A stretch of DNA of 64,000 nucleotides from Lithospermum erythrorhizon (GCA_019722365.1 JADFUC010000647.1:29431-93430), one strand, 5' to 3'. Numbered from the stretch's first letter, positions 12,329-25,300 are shown. Notes: generated from the letters alone by a model not told the origin. Made by a program: numbers and translations.

Positions 12329-13080
12329 ATGGCGACGGCGACATATCCACCACCTCCACCATAAGAGACCTCATCGTCCACCGCACCCTCACCAGCGCCC
12401 CCCATATCCGGCACATACACACTCTACGGAGCCACATACACCACCGAAGAAGTCCTCCCTTCCCTAGAGGACCAAGGGGGTCAGACCACTCTACCAAACA
12501 ACACCCAATCTCGACTTCAAGAAAGAACTAAGGTCAAATTTTAATTACTATCAAGGTACCTTATCATTTCTTATTGTACTTCATTTTTTATGTTTTAATT
12601 GACACATATTACATTGATTTGAATCGAAGTTTAAATTTTAGGGGTGAACATTTACTGAGTACAATAATGTTTGAGTTCAAAAATTTAAAAATACGCTATT
12701 TTAGGGATGGAGATTGTAAATTCAATTGATGTTTGTTTTTTGTTTTTGTTTTTTTTGTTATGATCTCCTTGAATGTTGTATCAGGCTAGGCCGTTGAAGA
12801 TATCAAAAGGTGTGTTCTTTTGGGAATTTTATATGTATTGTTTTAAATTATTGTTGCATAACTGTTTGTCGACTTCAATTTTGAAACAATGAACAGAGAC
12901 TGAGTGTTTGTTGAGACACAAGTTTGCTGAGTGTTTGGTCACGTTCTTAGTGTATGAAGTGAGATTTATCAGGTGATGGGAAGTAATTGGCTAGGATATG
13001 ATCTTCTGAGGGATTGAATACGAAATCATGATTGATCCTATAAAGCACATATTTTACAGTTTGTGGGTGGATGTACATAT

Positions 13081-13324
13081 AAAGACTATTGAAAAATTAA
13101 TTCCCTCCTTTTCAAATTCTATGAGTTTCGAAGTTATTAAGTTATAGGAATTTCAAATTTTACAGTTAATCATATAAAGCATTTAACTTGATTCGGTAGC
13201 TATCTTTTCCCATTTCTTCCAAATTTTTAATGAATTGATCTTTGAAATCAAAGACTATTGAAAAATTAATTCCCTCCTTTTCAAATTCTATGAGTTTCGA
13301 AGTTATTAAGTTATAGGAATTTCA
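13081..13324 (+). repeat. Direct duplication of 75 bp
   Basis: A 75-base stretch beginning 'aaagactattgaaaaattaa' and ending 'ttataggaatttca' occurs at 13081-13155 and again, with no difference I can see, at 13250-13324. The offset is 169 bases. It lies in the long MED7 intron. The identity points to a recent local duplication. Confidence 0.9.
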
Positions 13325-13889
13325 TTTATTTTAAGAAAGCGATCCTCTTTTTTCTATATAATAGAAAAGGCGTCGATATCTAATTATCTGTCCAATTCAT
13401 CTCTTTCTTCTTTATAGTACCCTCTTTAAGTTTGTTGCACAATTATGTTGTGATGAAGTGTCATATTATACTGATAACTATTTATCCAATTCATCTCGTT
13501 CTTCACCCTGTTTCATCGACTAGAACAGTTCTTTGTTACAAACATAATTGTGATATTTCTATCTTGTGAAGTCAAACTACTACTGTTATAAAAAGTTGGG
13601 GGATAAGTTGAATAATATGGGATGGTTGAAAATTGTTAAATAATATGCAAATGAGGAACTGGTACATGTAAATGAGTTTTGGTAGCCAACCCCACTTAGT
13701 GCTTGGTTTGGTTTGGATTGGTTTCGTATGTCAGCTTTGTCCAGTTTCTGAGCGTGCAGATGTTATGAGCCAGATAGGCAGATAGTCTATTACTGCTTGA
13801 GTTTATGAGTTCTCGTGGTTATATCACTGCGCTGGGAATTTGATCTTGCTAATTTTGAGAACATGAAGTAGCTTGAGCGGGACTTAGAC
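13325..13889. other. MED7 intron, no feature seen
   Basis: Ordinary AT-rich intronic DNA with no readable coding fragments or repeats. It includes a few short homopolymer runs. Confidence 0.4.
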
Positions 13890-14073
13890 AAAATACAATC
13901 GACAGAACCGGCCCACGACAGGGCCAATAACCGAAATTGGAGGAACCGATTGGGCAAGAACCGATTTCGATTCGAAAATAAACCGAAAAATTTCGGTTCG
14001 GTTGAGTTTTCGAAACGATCGGTTCGAGAACCCAGGCACGAACGATTGAATTTTTTAATTAAAAAAAATTAAA

Positions 14074-14104
<31 letters not shown>

Positions 14105-14245
14105 ACGGAAATAACGAGAACCCGGCAGAAATAACCGAAAAAAACCGAAAATAATGAACCGGCCAGGAACCGAAAATAACCGAGAACCGAACGAACAGGT
14201 TTTGGTTCCTTCAATCGAACCGACGAAAAATCGCTTAGAGGCAAG
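13890..14245. repeat. Low-complexity ACCGAA-rich block around an AT microsatellite
   Basis: Many copies of 'accgaaaat', 'aaccga' and the reverse 'ttcggttcggtt' flank a run of about 12 TA units at 14079-14103. Blocks of AACCGAA are common near the ends of some plant hAT transposons, so this may be a transposon end. I could not find a matching inverted end. Confidence 0.5.
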
Positions 14246-14799
14246 CCAGGGCCGATGGAAATAGCAGTATCAAAATAAAGAACATTGGTAGCGCAAAAGC
14301 TATGTTTAATTTTAAGTGGCGCATTAAGCGTGACTAACGAGGCAAGCCCGCCCGCCCAATGATCGAGCTGAGGCCGGCCAGGTACTTAGTCGGCGAACTT
14401 TAAGGCCTCTGCTTGAGCCGAGGCGGACCGTTAAGGGTTTCTTGGCCTGTCGGTTTGAGGCTACTTTAAAGAGGCATTAGAACTTAACGTGTGTCTGGAT
14501 TTATCTCGCGCTACCACGTTTGTCCCCACACAAAGAGTCGGTGGGCATTAACGATGGGTCGTTTCAGAATGTGATGCCGCGTTTGGATTAGTTGACGGCC
14601 CAGTTTATTAGTTTGGTCGAAAATTTTTGACGTATTAGTATAAAAATAAATGTGGTAGTAGGGAGTAATTAGGTAACTTAGAAAGCGAACCGGGCGACGC
14701 GTAGCATGTTCGGCGGGCGAGCCTGTTAGCGAGCAGGGCGGGCGATCCGTTAAGCGAATCGCAGGCTCTGTTGGTTCGGGCCGTGTATCGAGGCGGCGT

Positions 14800-15017
14800 G
14801 GTACCCGTTTGAATTACAACGGTACCCGCGTTTTACTAATGATCTGAAAGCGGTATACCGTTTAAAGTAAACGGTACCCCGGTAATGCATAACGGATATA
14901 CTTGACTCTTTTAGCATAAGCGGTATACCGTTTGGACGTGCCGGTACCACGTTAAAGTCCAACGGCTATTTTATAATTTGTATGAGCAAGCGAGTGCCGT
15001 TTAGATTAAGCGGTACC
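14800..15017. repeat. Left cluster of palindromic GGTACC motifs (hAT subterminal repeats)
   Basis: Five GGTACC hexamers (14800, 14821, 14873, 14943, 15012) and two GGTATACC palindromes (14852, 14922) sit in 218 bases. Most are embedded in AAGCGGTA-CC-GTTT or CGTTT contexts. A matching cluster lies at 17625-17808, on the other side of the transposase remnant. Paired clusters near both ends are expected for transposase-binding subterminal repeats of hAT elements, such as the AAACGG repeats of maize Ac. Confidence 0.6.
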
Positions 15018-15222
15018 ACGTTTACGGTGTAGCGTGAGAAATGCGCAGATTGCATCTAGCGGTCTGCGTTTGGCCTGCGGAAACCATCCTCATTTGCCAA
15101 AACTCGAAAAGAAAAGGTCTATAAAGGGGGCAACACCTCCGCCGTTCATGACTCACAATCATTCTTCATGACCAAAGAAATAAGAATCACTCGAAGCAAT
15201 TCTGATATTAAATTCTGATCGA

Positions 15223-17450
15223 GTGGATCTTTACACTTGCTCCATTTACGATCGGTATTATTTATCAACTTTTTATAGAATTTTATATTTGTTCTTCTTA
15301 ATTAATGGCATCAGCGTAACCTTGGAAAAAAGTATTCAAAGTGATAGTGGTAGTATGTGCAATGATTTTGTTAATTTAGATGATGATAATCGTATGGATG
15401 AACTACCCGCAGTAACTCTCAATCTAGTCTTCACGGATACTACGTGAGAGGAAAAAAACTTCATGGTTGATATTTTCTTGGGGCCGGGAAAAACAAACGG
15501 CGAAACATTTTAAATTGTAAAATCACTACATCATGGAAAACGAATTGGGAAGTAAAGGGAAACCGGTCATCTTCTTCAAACAACAAGTAGTCATGGAATC
15601 GCTAGAGCGATGAGTGGGGAGGTGGTATACGAGGAACTATTGATACGAGCCGGCAAAACTTTTTTAGTATTTTGGCATATAGGATTGAAGCTATAGAAAT
15701 TTATGTCGGTAGTTAACTGCGCTTTTAATCGTGTGATGAATTGGCGTTTCACTAAATGGATTCAAAATGTCGTTAATCCCGAGCAATCGTATCCCTCGGT
15801 CTCTTTCGAAACTATGCTTTAAATATTTTAAAAGTAGAAAAAGATCTTCTATGTAAAATCTTCATGAATTTGTCTTATAAAATGTGTTTGACTAATTGAT
15901 AACCATTAATCTTTTTGGATTTTTGATATAATGTATTAATAGCATGTAATTGGATTGATCGTGATTGGGTCTTACAAAGGAGAAATTATATATTTTAGAT
16001 CGATTGCTAAATATAATATTCAAATTTTGGAAGGTATACTTGCATGTTGCCAATGATTACAAATGTTTGAATAAGATTACTTTTAATTTCATTTGATAAT
16101 GCATTAAGCTAATAGCATTATCAATTGAAAGATTAAAGATGCTATTAAACCGGATTTTAGTGAACTTTTTCATGTTAGATGTTTATGTCAAAGTCTTTCA
16201 TTGGTTGCTAAAGATGGAATAAACGTTGCTTGGGATGAGTTTATTTTACCAATTAAATGAACCGTTAATTTTTGTTAATAGGACGGGGTTAGAAAACGTG
16301 AATATAAAAATTGGTTGAAGGCTTCGGGAAAGAAGTTTAAAAATTAATTTTTGGATTGTGATACTAGATGGAACTCGGCTTACGTCCTGCTTAGTCGTGC
16401 ATATATGTATAAGGATGAAATGCAGCATTTTATGAGATCACATTACTCCCGTTAGTGAATATTATCCCATTTCGCATATAATAATTGGAAATATTGTTAT
16501 GAACTACTTAAATTTCTTGAGCCATTTAAAGATTATACTAAAGTTTTTTCAACTCAATATGAACCAAATATTCATCTTGCTTTAGAATGTATCGTTAATC
16601 TTTCCATTCATATGACTAAACATAGAGATGGTCATGTTGTTAGAGATATGGTTCGAATATGGAAGACAAGTTTTTAAAATATTTTCATACCATCGCGTGC
16701 ATATGTAATTGGTATAATTTTGGATCCTAGCAGCTAAATTAAGTCATTTAATTTCTATGTGAAATCCTATTATGAAGCATTAGTATCCTTTAATCCCGAA
16801 CTAAAAGTTTAATGTTCAAAAATATGAAAAGATGGAATTGAAGCATTATATGTATAACATGTATAGCAAATATCGGTCAGTATGGGCAAAGTAAGGCCCG
16901 CGCCCTCTAGTAGTAGAACAAGTTTTAATATGCCTGACGTGAGAGTTAAGATCTGAAGTCAACATGATCACCTAAGGGATGCTTTACAATTATTAGGTAA
17001 CACTAATCCAATCGCTCCACAAGACACTAATTAGTAGCTTGATATTTAACTACTAACTTTGAATTGGTCAATATAATGATAATAACCCTTTTGATATATT
17101 GAAATGGTGGGCGAGTAAGGAAGCATTGTTCCCGGTATTGTCTAAGATGGCAAAAGAAATATTTTCTATACCTATGTCAACAATAGCTAGTGAATCCGCA
17201 TTTAGCATGGCGAAGCTCCAATACACTCAAAGACGTTCAAGACTTACAAGTTCGGCGATTGAAGTATGTGTTTGTATCGAGATTGAATGACGCAGACATC
17301 GGATGCAAGAAAAGGATACACTCGTGGAAAGAAGGAAAAGATTAGTGATCTTAGTGACGTGAGGAAGAAATTCAAATAGATGAAGAAGCAAACCTGATAG
17401 AAAATACATTCCGACAAAGAAGAATCCGAGGATGAAATAGTGTTTGATGA
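15223..17450 (+). pseudogene. hAT (Ac-like) transposase remnant
   Basis: The hAT transposase cuts and pastes DNA ends. Here it is split by many stops. Fragments in order: 'NRVMNWRFTKWIQNVVNP' near 15730-15780; 'LDCDTRWNSAYVLLSRAYMYKD' type sequence at about 16350-16420, the conserved hAT region before the catalytic insertion; 'WKYCYELLKFLEPFKDYTKV' at about 16485-16550; and 'NPFDILKWWASKEALFPVLS' with 'IASESAFSM' at 17085-17215, the C-terminal dimerisation domain. Flanking GGTACC clusters at 14800-15017 and 17625-17808 are probably its subterminal repeats. Terminal inverted repeats and the 8-bp target duplication were not found. Confidence 0.8.
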
Positions 17451-17624
17451 TTAGATTTGTATAGTTTTTATAATTTTGATTGAGTGTATGAAATTAATGT
17501 AATCTCTGGCCTTGGCAGTATAAGCGATTGAGGCAATTTCGATAGTCACAATATCTATTTTGTTTCTTTTACATTTTCGATACGATTAAATGGAATTGAA
17601 ACGGCACACCATTGCAAAATTAAC

Positions 17625-17808
17625 GGTACCACGTTACACCTAAACGTGGTACCGTTGAAAAACGGTACCACGTTTAGGTTAATGAAATACGACAGATCTT
17701 GTAAGTTAAGCGATGGTACCGTTTATCATGGAGCATTCCACGTTTAACTCAAAATCGATTATACATTACGTAAGTTAAGCGATGGTACCGTTTAAATGAA
17801 GCGGTACC
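17625..17808. repeat. Right cluster of palindromic GGTACC motifs
   Basis: Six GGTACC hexamers (17625, 17648, 17664, 17715, 17784, 17803) lie in 184 bases. One 25-base unit beginning 'gtaagttaagcgatggtacc' occurs twice without change, at 17701-17725 and 17770-17794. Another pair at 17625-17680 forms an inverted arrangement around 'aacggtaccacgttt' and its complement. A lone further copy is at 19576. Confidence 0.6.
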
Positions 17809-17959
17809 ATGTTTATATCGAATAAGGGTTGCGATAGTAGCGACTTTTGAACTTCATTTTCATTATTAACATAATTCATCATAAATTCTCCTCAAATTTC
17901 TTAGATACAACATATACTTGATCACTTAAACTTATTTTATACTCTCTCTCCGTTTGCAA

Positions 17960-19290
17960 TATATTGTTTAATTTATAAAATGGCACCAAAAAACAACAAA
18001 ATAAAGGGACAAGAGGGGCCTGATCATCACGTGGAGGAAAAAAGAGGGCAAGAAAGGTCGTGGTGTGAGGCCCCAATCTGAGGAGGAACTTAGGAAGTGG
18101 ATGAGGATGACCACGTGGAAGTAGGTGTCGTTGAGAGAAGTGGAGGCACAAATGCACGACAAAGTGTCTATCTCGATGAGGCCTCCATCAGGCAATTACA
18201 GGCAACTGTATTCGATACCTAGAAAATGCTCAATTAACGATATTTGTACATTTAGTTGTGAATGATATCCGGAAATTGTAGTTCAATTTTATAAGACTAT
18301 GGGTATGGACCATAGGGTGAACTAGATAATGGCGACCTATGATAGACTTAAGTTTTAATATGATAATTGTTGAAGAATGTGAATTACGGAGGAGGATCTT
18401 TATGAATGAATTTTTTATGACTAGACATGAGGACTGATAGCAGTAGATGCCAGGGGATATCAGCTGAGGGGTGGTAGAAATTGGCCAATTAGCCAAGCGG
18501 TTGTGCTAATATGCTTAATATGTCGTAGACTGAAACCCTAAGTTAGTGTATAAATCTGATCTAGATGGGGCGGGAAGTTTGTATCAAGGCTGGTCCAGGA
18601 ATTTTGTTTGTGACTAGTCGGGCCACCGAACTTAGCCCTTGATACAAATGATGCACTTAACTTGGGCCTCTTGACCCGTCTGAGAAGGTGCTACTGCGTT
18701 ATCCTCGAACACGCTTTCCATCATAAGAATAGGCGCCCGCAATATGGCATGAATCTTGCCATTTGTTAGTTTAGTAGGAAAAATGTGCGTGTCTAGACAG
18801 CCGGAGGCGTGAGGTTAACAAAGCCGCGATGATTTCAAAAGCCTCAATTTCTAAGTTTGAGGGTTTATTTGTAAGGATAGGCGTTGAGATCGAGTGGGAG
18901 ATCTCACGAGAGTTATGAGGAGGGTTAGGCAAGCGGTGTGGAACCTGGTCTGCCGAGCTGACGGCTCGATAGGGTGGAGTTCCTAGAGCGGCGAGTGCGG
19001 GAGGAGGTCTGCAGGTATCCTCAAATTGAGCTACTACCTCGCTGACAACCAACTGACGGGAGTGACACTTTGAAGAAGGTTGTTAGATGAGATGACCGAG
19101 ATTTCTTGTCCGAGATGTCGATGTCATGAAGGACGGAAGAGGATGATCAACCCAATGCGGATCCATATGGCGGGATATGCAGGAAGCGACAGCCAGGATC
19201 GCCTGACAACCACCGACAACGTAGTGGCTCCCATCGCGCCCGCCTCACTCCATTTATAGTTGAAGAAGAAGAACCAAGTGAAGAAACACA
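17960..19290 (+). other. Unidentified decayed coding-like block
   Basis: This block is less AT-rich than its surroundings. Several short open pieces on the plus strand look protein-like: one starting 'MAPKNNKIKGQEGPDHHVEE' at about 17980 and an Arg/Pro-rich tail ending 'EEEEPSEETHE' and stop at about 19290. No family was recognised. It may be a transposon-borne gene or the 5' part of an unrelated element. The frames are broken by stops. Confidence 0.35.
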
Positions 19291-19299
19291 TGAGTGAAT

Positions 19300-21400
19300 G
19301 TGTTTACATATTATAATAATGATGTTTTTCCCGTTTAAACAATGTTTTTTATTTCACGTACTTTTATTCGAAGTTGTTAATAATGTGAATGTTTAGATAT
19401 TGTGAATACTTGAATGTTTATGGTGTTTCACGTTTTGAATGAATAGTGTGAATGAATGAATGTATTAATATGTTTGAATGTTGTGATTCTTTGAAAAAGC
19501 GCACTTTTTCACACTTTAAGCGTGGTGCATTCTGATGGAGCAGTCACCAAGAGAAAATACAATATATATTAACGTGGTACCCACACCGTTTCACAATATT
19601 TATGTAACGTGAGTGCTTAGTTTCACTTATGAAGCTTGATTTGCCATCATTTCACCACCTGCGGTGCACGTTAAAAATATAAAGTTATGATTGATGATTG
19701 TTAATATATGTAATAATACAAATTCTTTGGTTTCAAATAAATACATAAATAAAGCATAATATTCAATAAATAATATCTAATTCATAAGAAATAATATATT
19801 GTTTATTTTTTCAACGAGTATATTGTTTAAGCAGAAAAAATCTAAGTTATTTAGTATTATGATATATTGTTCTGTCAATATTTAAACTCTAAGGTGTAGT
19901 TAGAGGAAAATAGATCAAAATTGTTGATATTTTTAATAATAGTATAATAAATCAAGTTATTAAGGTTTCAATAATATATGTATGAATAAAGCATAATTCA
20001 ATATATTATCCTTTAAACAATAAAACATATTTCATTGAAATCAATTTCATTAATTGATGGTGCTTGGAATGTGTTAATATTTAATATCTTTTTGCAGTTT
20101 ATATTATCCTTCAATAAATATTCAGAAATAATTCTCGAAGCGTGTTCTTAATTCAGATTAAACGTTTATTTCCGTTTGATTAATATAATTTGAATTAGCC
20201 ATTTGAATGAAAGCATTGACACCGTTTCTAACTATTCAATTATGTTAGTGTGCATTAATTAAATTGAGTTATAAATAATGTTAAGAGTATGAACTTACTA
20301 TCTAAGTATGATAAATGGGGTTTAATATTTCATTTATAGAATAATATATCATAATACTAAACCAAACTTGAATTTTAAGTGATATTTAATATATGATAGA
20401 ATAATAAGTTTAGTATTGTTTGTTGAATCTTATTACTTTATTTTGATAGAATAATATCATAATACTAATTAACTTAGATTTAGTATTTGATGAATCTTAT
20501 TACTTTATTTTGCCAAGACAGCCCTTATGTAATACAAATAACTAAGTTGTATATTCATTTGCTTTTTATTTATAAATATATTGAACTAAATAAGCAGTTA
20601 TAGTATATATATTAACATGAATGTTTCATAATACAAATATTATCATGAATATTTCTCTTTTAATAATTTAAATAAATTATTTACATTATTTCTTGAAGGA
20701 TAATATATCAAATAAGATAATATATTAAATAATACCAATTTAAATTATCTATTAATAAATATTTAAATAGGTTTTTAATTAGAAATGTGTTTATATTATT
20801 GATATATCTATTATTAAGTCTTATGCTTTTATCTATATGTTGAAACTAGATAATAAAAATGCAAATGCAATTATACATAATAATACATGCTATTAATAAA
20901 AAGCACAGTTGGGATAGTTTGGAGAAATGAGCTTTTTATTTTTAAATATATGGAGTCCACACTGTCTGACTTCCCAAAGTACCATTCTATTTTCTGATTA
21001 ATTCAATTTCTTTTATTCAACTTTTTATTATTTCTCTTCAATTTATATCAATTATTAAAAAAATGAATATTTTATATTTAGAGGAGGGGATAAGTCAAAA
21101 TTTCAGTTTGGTGGGGTGGGAGGTGGGGTAGGGTGTGTTGGAAGGGGTTGTTTTTAGAGCTTAGCCTTTATATTTTAGTATAATGTTAGGAATAAAATAG
21201 TTATTTAGTGTAATATAATTATTTTATTATATATTTTAGGGGTAAAGTGATTCTTTATTTATATTTGGTTGAAAATTAAATTACAGGGGTTCGGTGTCTA
21301 GACAAGAATAAAGTTCGAGGTGCAGAATAGTTGAGATGATAGACAGATAATTGGCGTAGTTTAGGGAGTGCTGGTAAATGACCTAAAATAAGGGAGGCCC
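19300..21400. other. AT-rich MED7 intron stretch with short repeats
   Basis: No coding pattern was seen. A unit containing 'cttattactttattttg' and 'agaataatat' recurs around 20338-20365, 20398-20447 and 20448-20512, suggesting a small decayed tandem or MITE. A G-rich run lies at 21112-21150. Confidence 0.4.
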
Positions 21401-22368
21401 AATTGGTTTTAATTATTAACAATCTCTGGTTTTTGATATAACTGTTTGCTGAGTCTGATGTGCCTTAACGCACATGATTTTGTTAATTGATGTGGCAATG
21501 AAAAAATTACTACATTCTGTTATTTTAAATTTCTGTTCTTTTACCTTCGAATTTCTTCCTCCTTGCCATTACTCTTTTTGGCTTCTAGGAAGAGAGAAGC
21601 ACAGAAACTCTTGCCGGAAGGTGTTTAGGAGGGCTAAGATGGACAGCAATCAAATTGATATCCATCAGAGAAAAAGTATAGCAGTTTCAAGATTAACTCA
21701 TACATCTTCCACCTGGCTGTGGTTGAACTGAATTTAGTAAGTACATTTGACATGAGATGTATGGTATTTGGTATAAGTATGCATTCAGCTTCAGATTAGC
21801 ATACACTAGATGTACAAGGTGACAGGTGTTACTCCTCTTTTTCATTTGATGAATTCAACCACTATTCAACTTGCATCTACCGAGCTACATTCTGCAGCTT
21901 TCTTCTGTCATATGTAATAATCCAGTTATATTACCAGTGTTTATGTTAGATTACGGAAGAATCATACACAGGTTTCTACATAATCTTTTCAAAAGCTCGT
22001 TATTAGATCAAATTTGATGAATCTTGCATCCAATAAAATCCATCCGATGATATTAGATTCAATTTTCAGATTTAAACTTTAATGGTTCATAGTTTGTCAA
22101 TGAAATCATCCATGCTTTCAAATCTTTAGATAACTAATGTTTTAATTTGATCTAGAAATTAAAGAAGGCTTGGGTGGTCAGATTTATGTGTGATAAAATT
22201 TGGAGACTGTTCATCAGCAATGCATCACACAAAGTTTCATCTGGGTAATTTTATAAGTTCTATTTATAAATAAAAATTGATAACAGATTCTATTTTAGAG
22301 AGCAGTTAATTTCTCTTCTCTTTGCAACTTCTCAAATATCCTCTAGTATGTCTTAGCCTCAGGCCAGA

Positions 22369-25300
22369 TCAATTTCTGTGTAAAAGATTTTTCGTTCCAT
22401 CTTCAGAATCTTTAAAGCTTTTCTTGGCTTTCTGGCACTCGATATCCTTAGCCTTCTCTTCCTTGGCTGGCTTTTGAAGCTTGAAAGGAATTGAGGCATG
22501 CTTCTTGAGGAACTTGTAGAATGCTACTACTGTGCGGTCGGTATCAACAGTCATCTGCAACATGAAACATGTTAAGCATGTGAAGCAAGTGGAAGATAGG
22601 AATATAATATAATAACATCAGGGTAATTCCATGCAGTATTTTTAAACTTATGGAACTGTCTTCCCTCGGTTTGATAGCATAACTCAGTGATGTGCATATG
22701 GTGTCATTGTGTTTTATGCGTGCAGAAACCTCCTTGCCCTTTTTATATATAAATTAGTGAAGGTAAGAAGTTTTAGTGTAAAATGGAAGCATACAACTTG
22801 TGCACAGAGCGGGGGGAGATCTGCAGCCTCTTTTTGCAACACCTTGGCAGGGTGAAGTTATACTAACCGTTAACAAAAGGAGTTGTGACAATGGAAACAA
22901 AAAATCAAAATACCTTAGAAAAGTAGCTATATGAGAAGTACTTACTGGGTCAAAGCTTTTGTTTCCAGCAGGGAAGAAAAGTATTGTAGGAAATCCATCA
23001 GCCTATGACAATGGAAACAATAATCAAAATACCTTATTAGATATAAATCATGTAATGCTCAAATGTATAAAATCTCAGAATTAGTGTTATGCAGAAACAA
23101 TTTGTCAAAAAGAATATCTATGAAACCATTTCAATGTCGTAAGCTCATGCATGCATCATGTAATTCGAATTATGGGTAGAGAATAGGAAAAATAACATGA
23201 AATGAAATAAAACTTGGAATAATTATAAGTGGAAAATCATTTCTCCGAGTCATTTATCTTCTTCAACTCTCCTACATTAACATAACATAATACACATAAA
23301 ATACAAGAATTAGAATCTCAGTCAGTCTACCTTCGCACGTGGATGCTCATTTGTACTACCATCCATCTTAGCAATAACAAGAGAATCAATACCCCTTAAA
23401 TGCTTCGCTAGTTTGTTGTATGTAGGCTCCAAAGCTTGGCAGTGTCCACACCAAGGAGCATATATCTAACAAAAAACCATAGGATGAAAAAGTCCAGTCA
23501 GCACAACCAGTAGAATAGGAGTTCAATGTTAAATAAGAAACCTATTTTGTAATTGTACCTCCAAAAGGACATCCTTAGACTCATTTAACACAATTTCATC
23601 AAAGTTATTGCCCACCACAACTTTGACATCTCCCTCATTCTGTATATATAAAAAAGGAAAGGTGAGCATGTCGATTAATGAAAAGCCATAATGAGCTCAG
23701 GGAAAAAATACTTGCCGTCTCAGGAATAGGATCTGATTTGTAAAAAGGTTTAAGGTTATCTTCAAGAAACTTCTCCGCGAATGACTATAAGATTGAGAGG
23801 CAAAAACAAGGTTAACTTGGCATGTACATACAACAGCTACAGGGCATTGGTACATATTAAAAAACGATTTAAGCAAACCTTAATGTTCGTCAAGGATATT
23901 TCACCGTCCATTAAAAATTTCCTAGAGTCCTCATTGCCTGTATATGCAAGGACCTGCAATGGTGTAAAAGAAGTTTAAATGGGAGTAATTGACTTGTCAT
24001 TACTGACCAAAAAAAAGATTTGCCAAGAAACTTACACTTGGAGCATCACTTCTCACACCGAAGTATTCTGATACTTGTTGCCCAACTTCTTCATTGTCTA
24101 GCTGTACATATACAGAGACGACCTGTGTAGTTCATAAGTCATTTAAAAGATAGATTAGATCCTGTTGATCTTCAGGAAGTGTATATAGATAGCAGAAATC
24201 ACCACAAGTTACGCAAGTTGATCATATCTACAGACACAGTCAAATAAAATATCCCAAATCGAGTAAAAGTCAATCATGTAGTACCTTTCCCTTATATTGT
24301 TTTGCTGTCTCTTTGAAAATAGGTAGAAACTTCTCAGAATCTTCGGAAGTTGCAAAAAGTATTAACTGCAGACAGAAAAAGACGTAAGAGAGGAATGGTA
24401 TAACAAAAAATTTAATAAATCTACCATAGCTAAAATTGCAACCTGCTTCTTAATAGGGTTCTCAAAAACTTGTTGGGCAGTTTGCTGGGTAAGATTGATA
24501 ACTAGTGGAAACTTGTTCGCAGTTACAAATTCGGCTACATTTGATTTGGTAAATTCACTGCCTATAGAAGTTGCAGAGTTAGTAAACCAAATTGATCACG
24601 TTCAAGTTTAAAGGAAAGTCAAGTTCGTTTTTGAGAAAACCCAACTAAATAATTTCATCTTTTTTTATCATAACCAGTGCTGGCTGTTTGACCTCTGAAT
24701 CGATGTGGAAAAGTTTAATCAAGTTAACTATCTGATGGGCTCTACATGTCTCCAATTTGAAGCAGCAGCAAGTTCATAACTCTCAGAACCCACCAATTTC
24801 AGACATGTTAGAATATTGAGAATATTTTGCCATTAATAACTTCCCTTTTCCATGAGGTTTACATGTGTATAAATATATGACACCTACATCATTGGAATAC
24901 ACACAAATATTATACAGGATTTCACATGGTACAAACAAAATTTGTTCTTAGGCTGCAAAATTAATTAAGGTTTTAGGGTTAGAGTTTAACAGCCCCTTAC
25001 TTGCTTCATGTTTATCTCACTCCCACCATCGGAATCAGAAAACTCACTCAAGCCCAGATAGATGCCAGTCTAAATAGCCATAGTTTGATTGCCTGATCCT
25101 TGATTTGACTCCGGTTTTCTTTGGTCTTTCCAGAATTAAGTATGCAGGATTTATTGTGCTGATTTGGTAACGAATTTTAAGATTTTGAAGGGTTGGCGTT
25201 TGGTGATTTATTTTGGTATTCCTAGTTTGTCTCTTCTTCTTCGAGGCCACAGACAAGAAAGTAAATAAGTCCGAAGGCAAATCAAGTATTGAGATTGTTC

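Larger units (their letters stand above)
12329..21628 (+). pseudogene. MED7: Mediator subunit 7 (MED7), broken by deletion, stop and long intron
   Basis: MED7 is a subunit of the middle module of Mediator, the nuclear co-activator of RNA polymerase II. Three pieces match it in order. Exon 1 (12329 to about 12557) starts 'MATATYPPPPP' and continues 'SGTYTLYGATYTTEEVLPSL', 'EDQG' and 'DFKKELR', all strongly MED7-like. A short exon at 12790-12809 reads 'AVEDIK' and ends at a GTGTGT donor. The last exon at 21589-21628, after a TTCTAG acceptor, reads 'KREAQKLLPEGV' and stop. The junction phase between the two small exons is correct. Lesions: TAA at codon 12 (12362-12364), one extra G in a G run at 12476-12480 that shifts the frame, and loss of roughly 70-95 residues of the central helical region. 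The 8.8-kb intron holds an hAT element and other repeats. The start is well supported by the conserved N-terminus. Confidence 0.8.

Noticed and set aside
13917..14260. 'cagggcc' at both sides of the ACCGAA block as a possible hAT terminal repeat
   Set aside because: The two copies are in direct, not inverted, orientation and no target duplication was found.
21474..21731. Open frame of 85 residues on the plus strand as an independent gene
   Set aside because: The second half overlaps the last MED7 exon in another frame; the MED7 reading has family support and splice signals.
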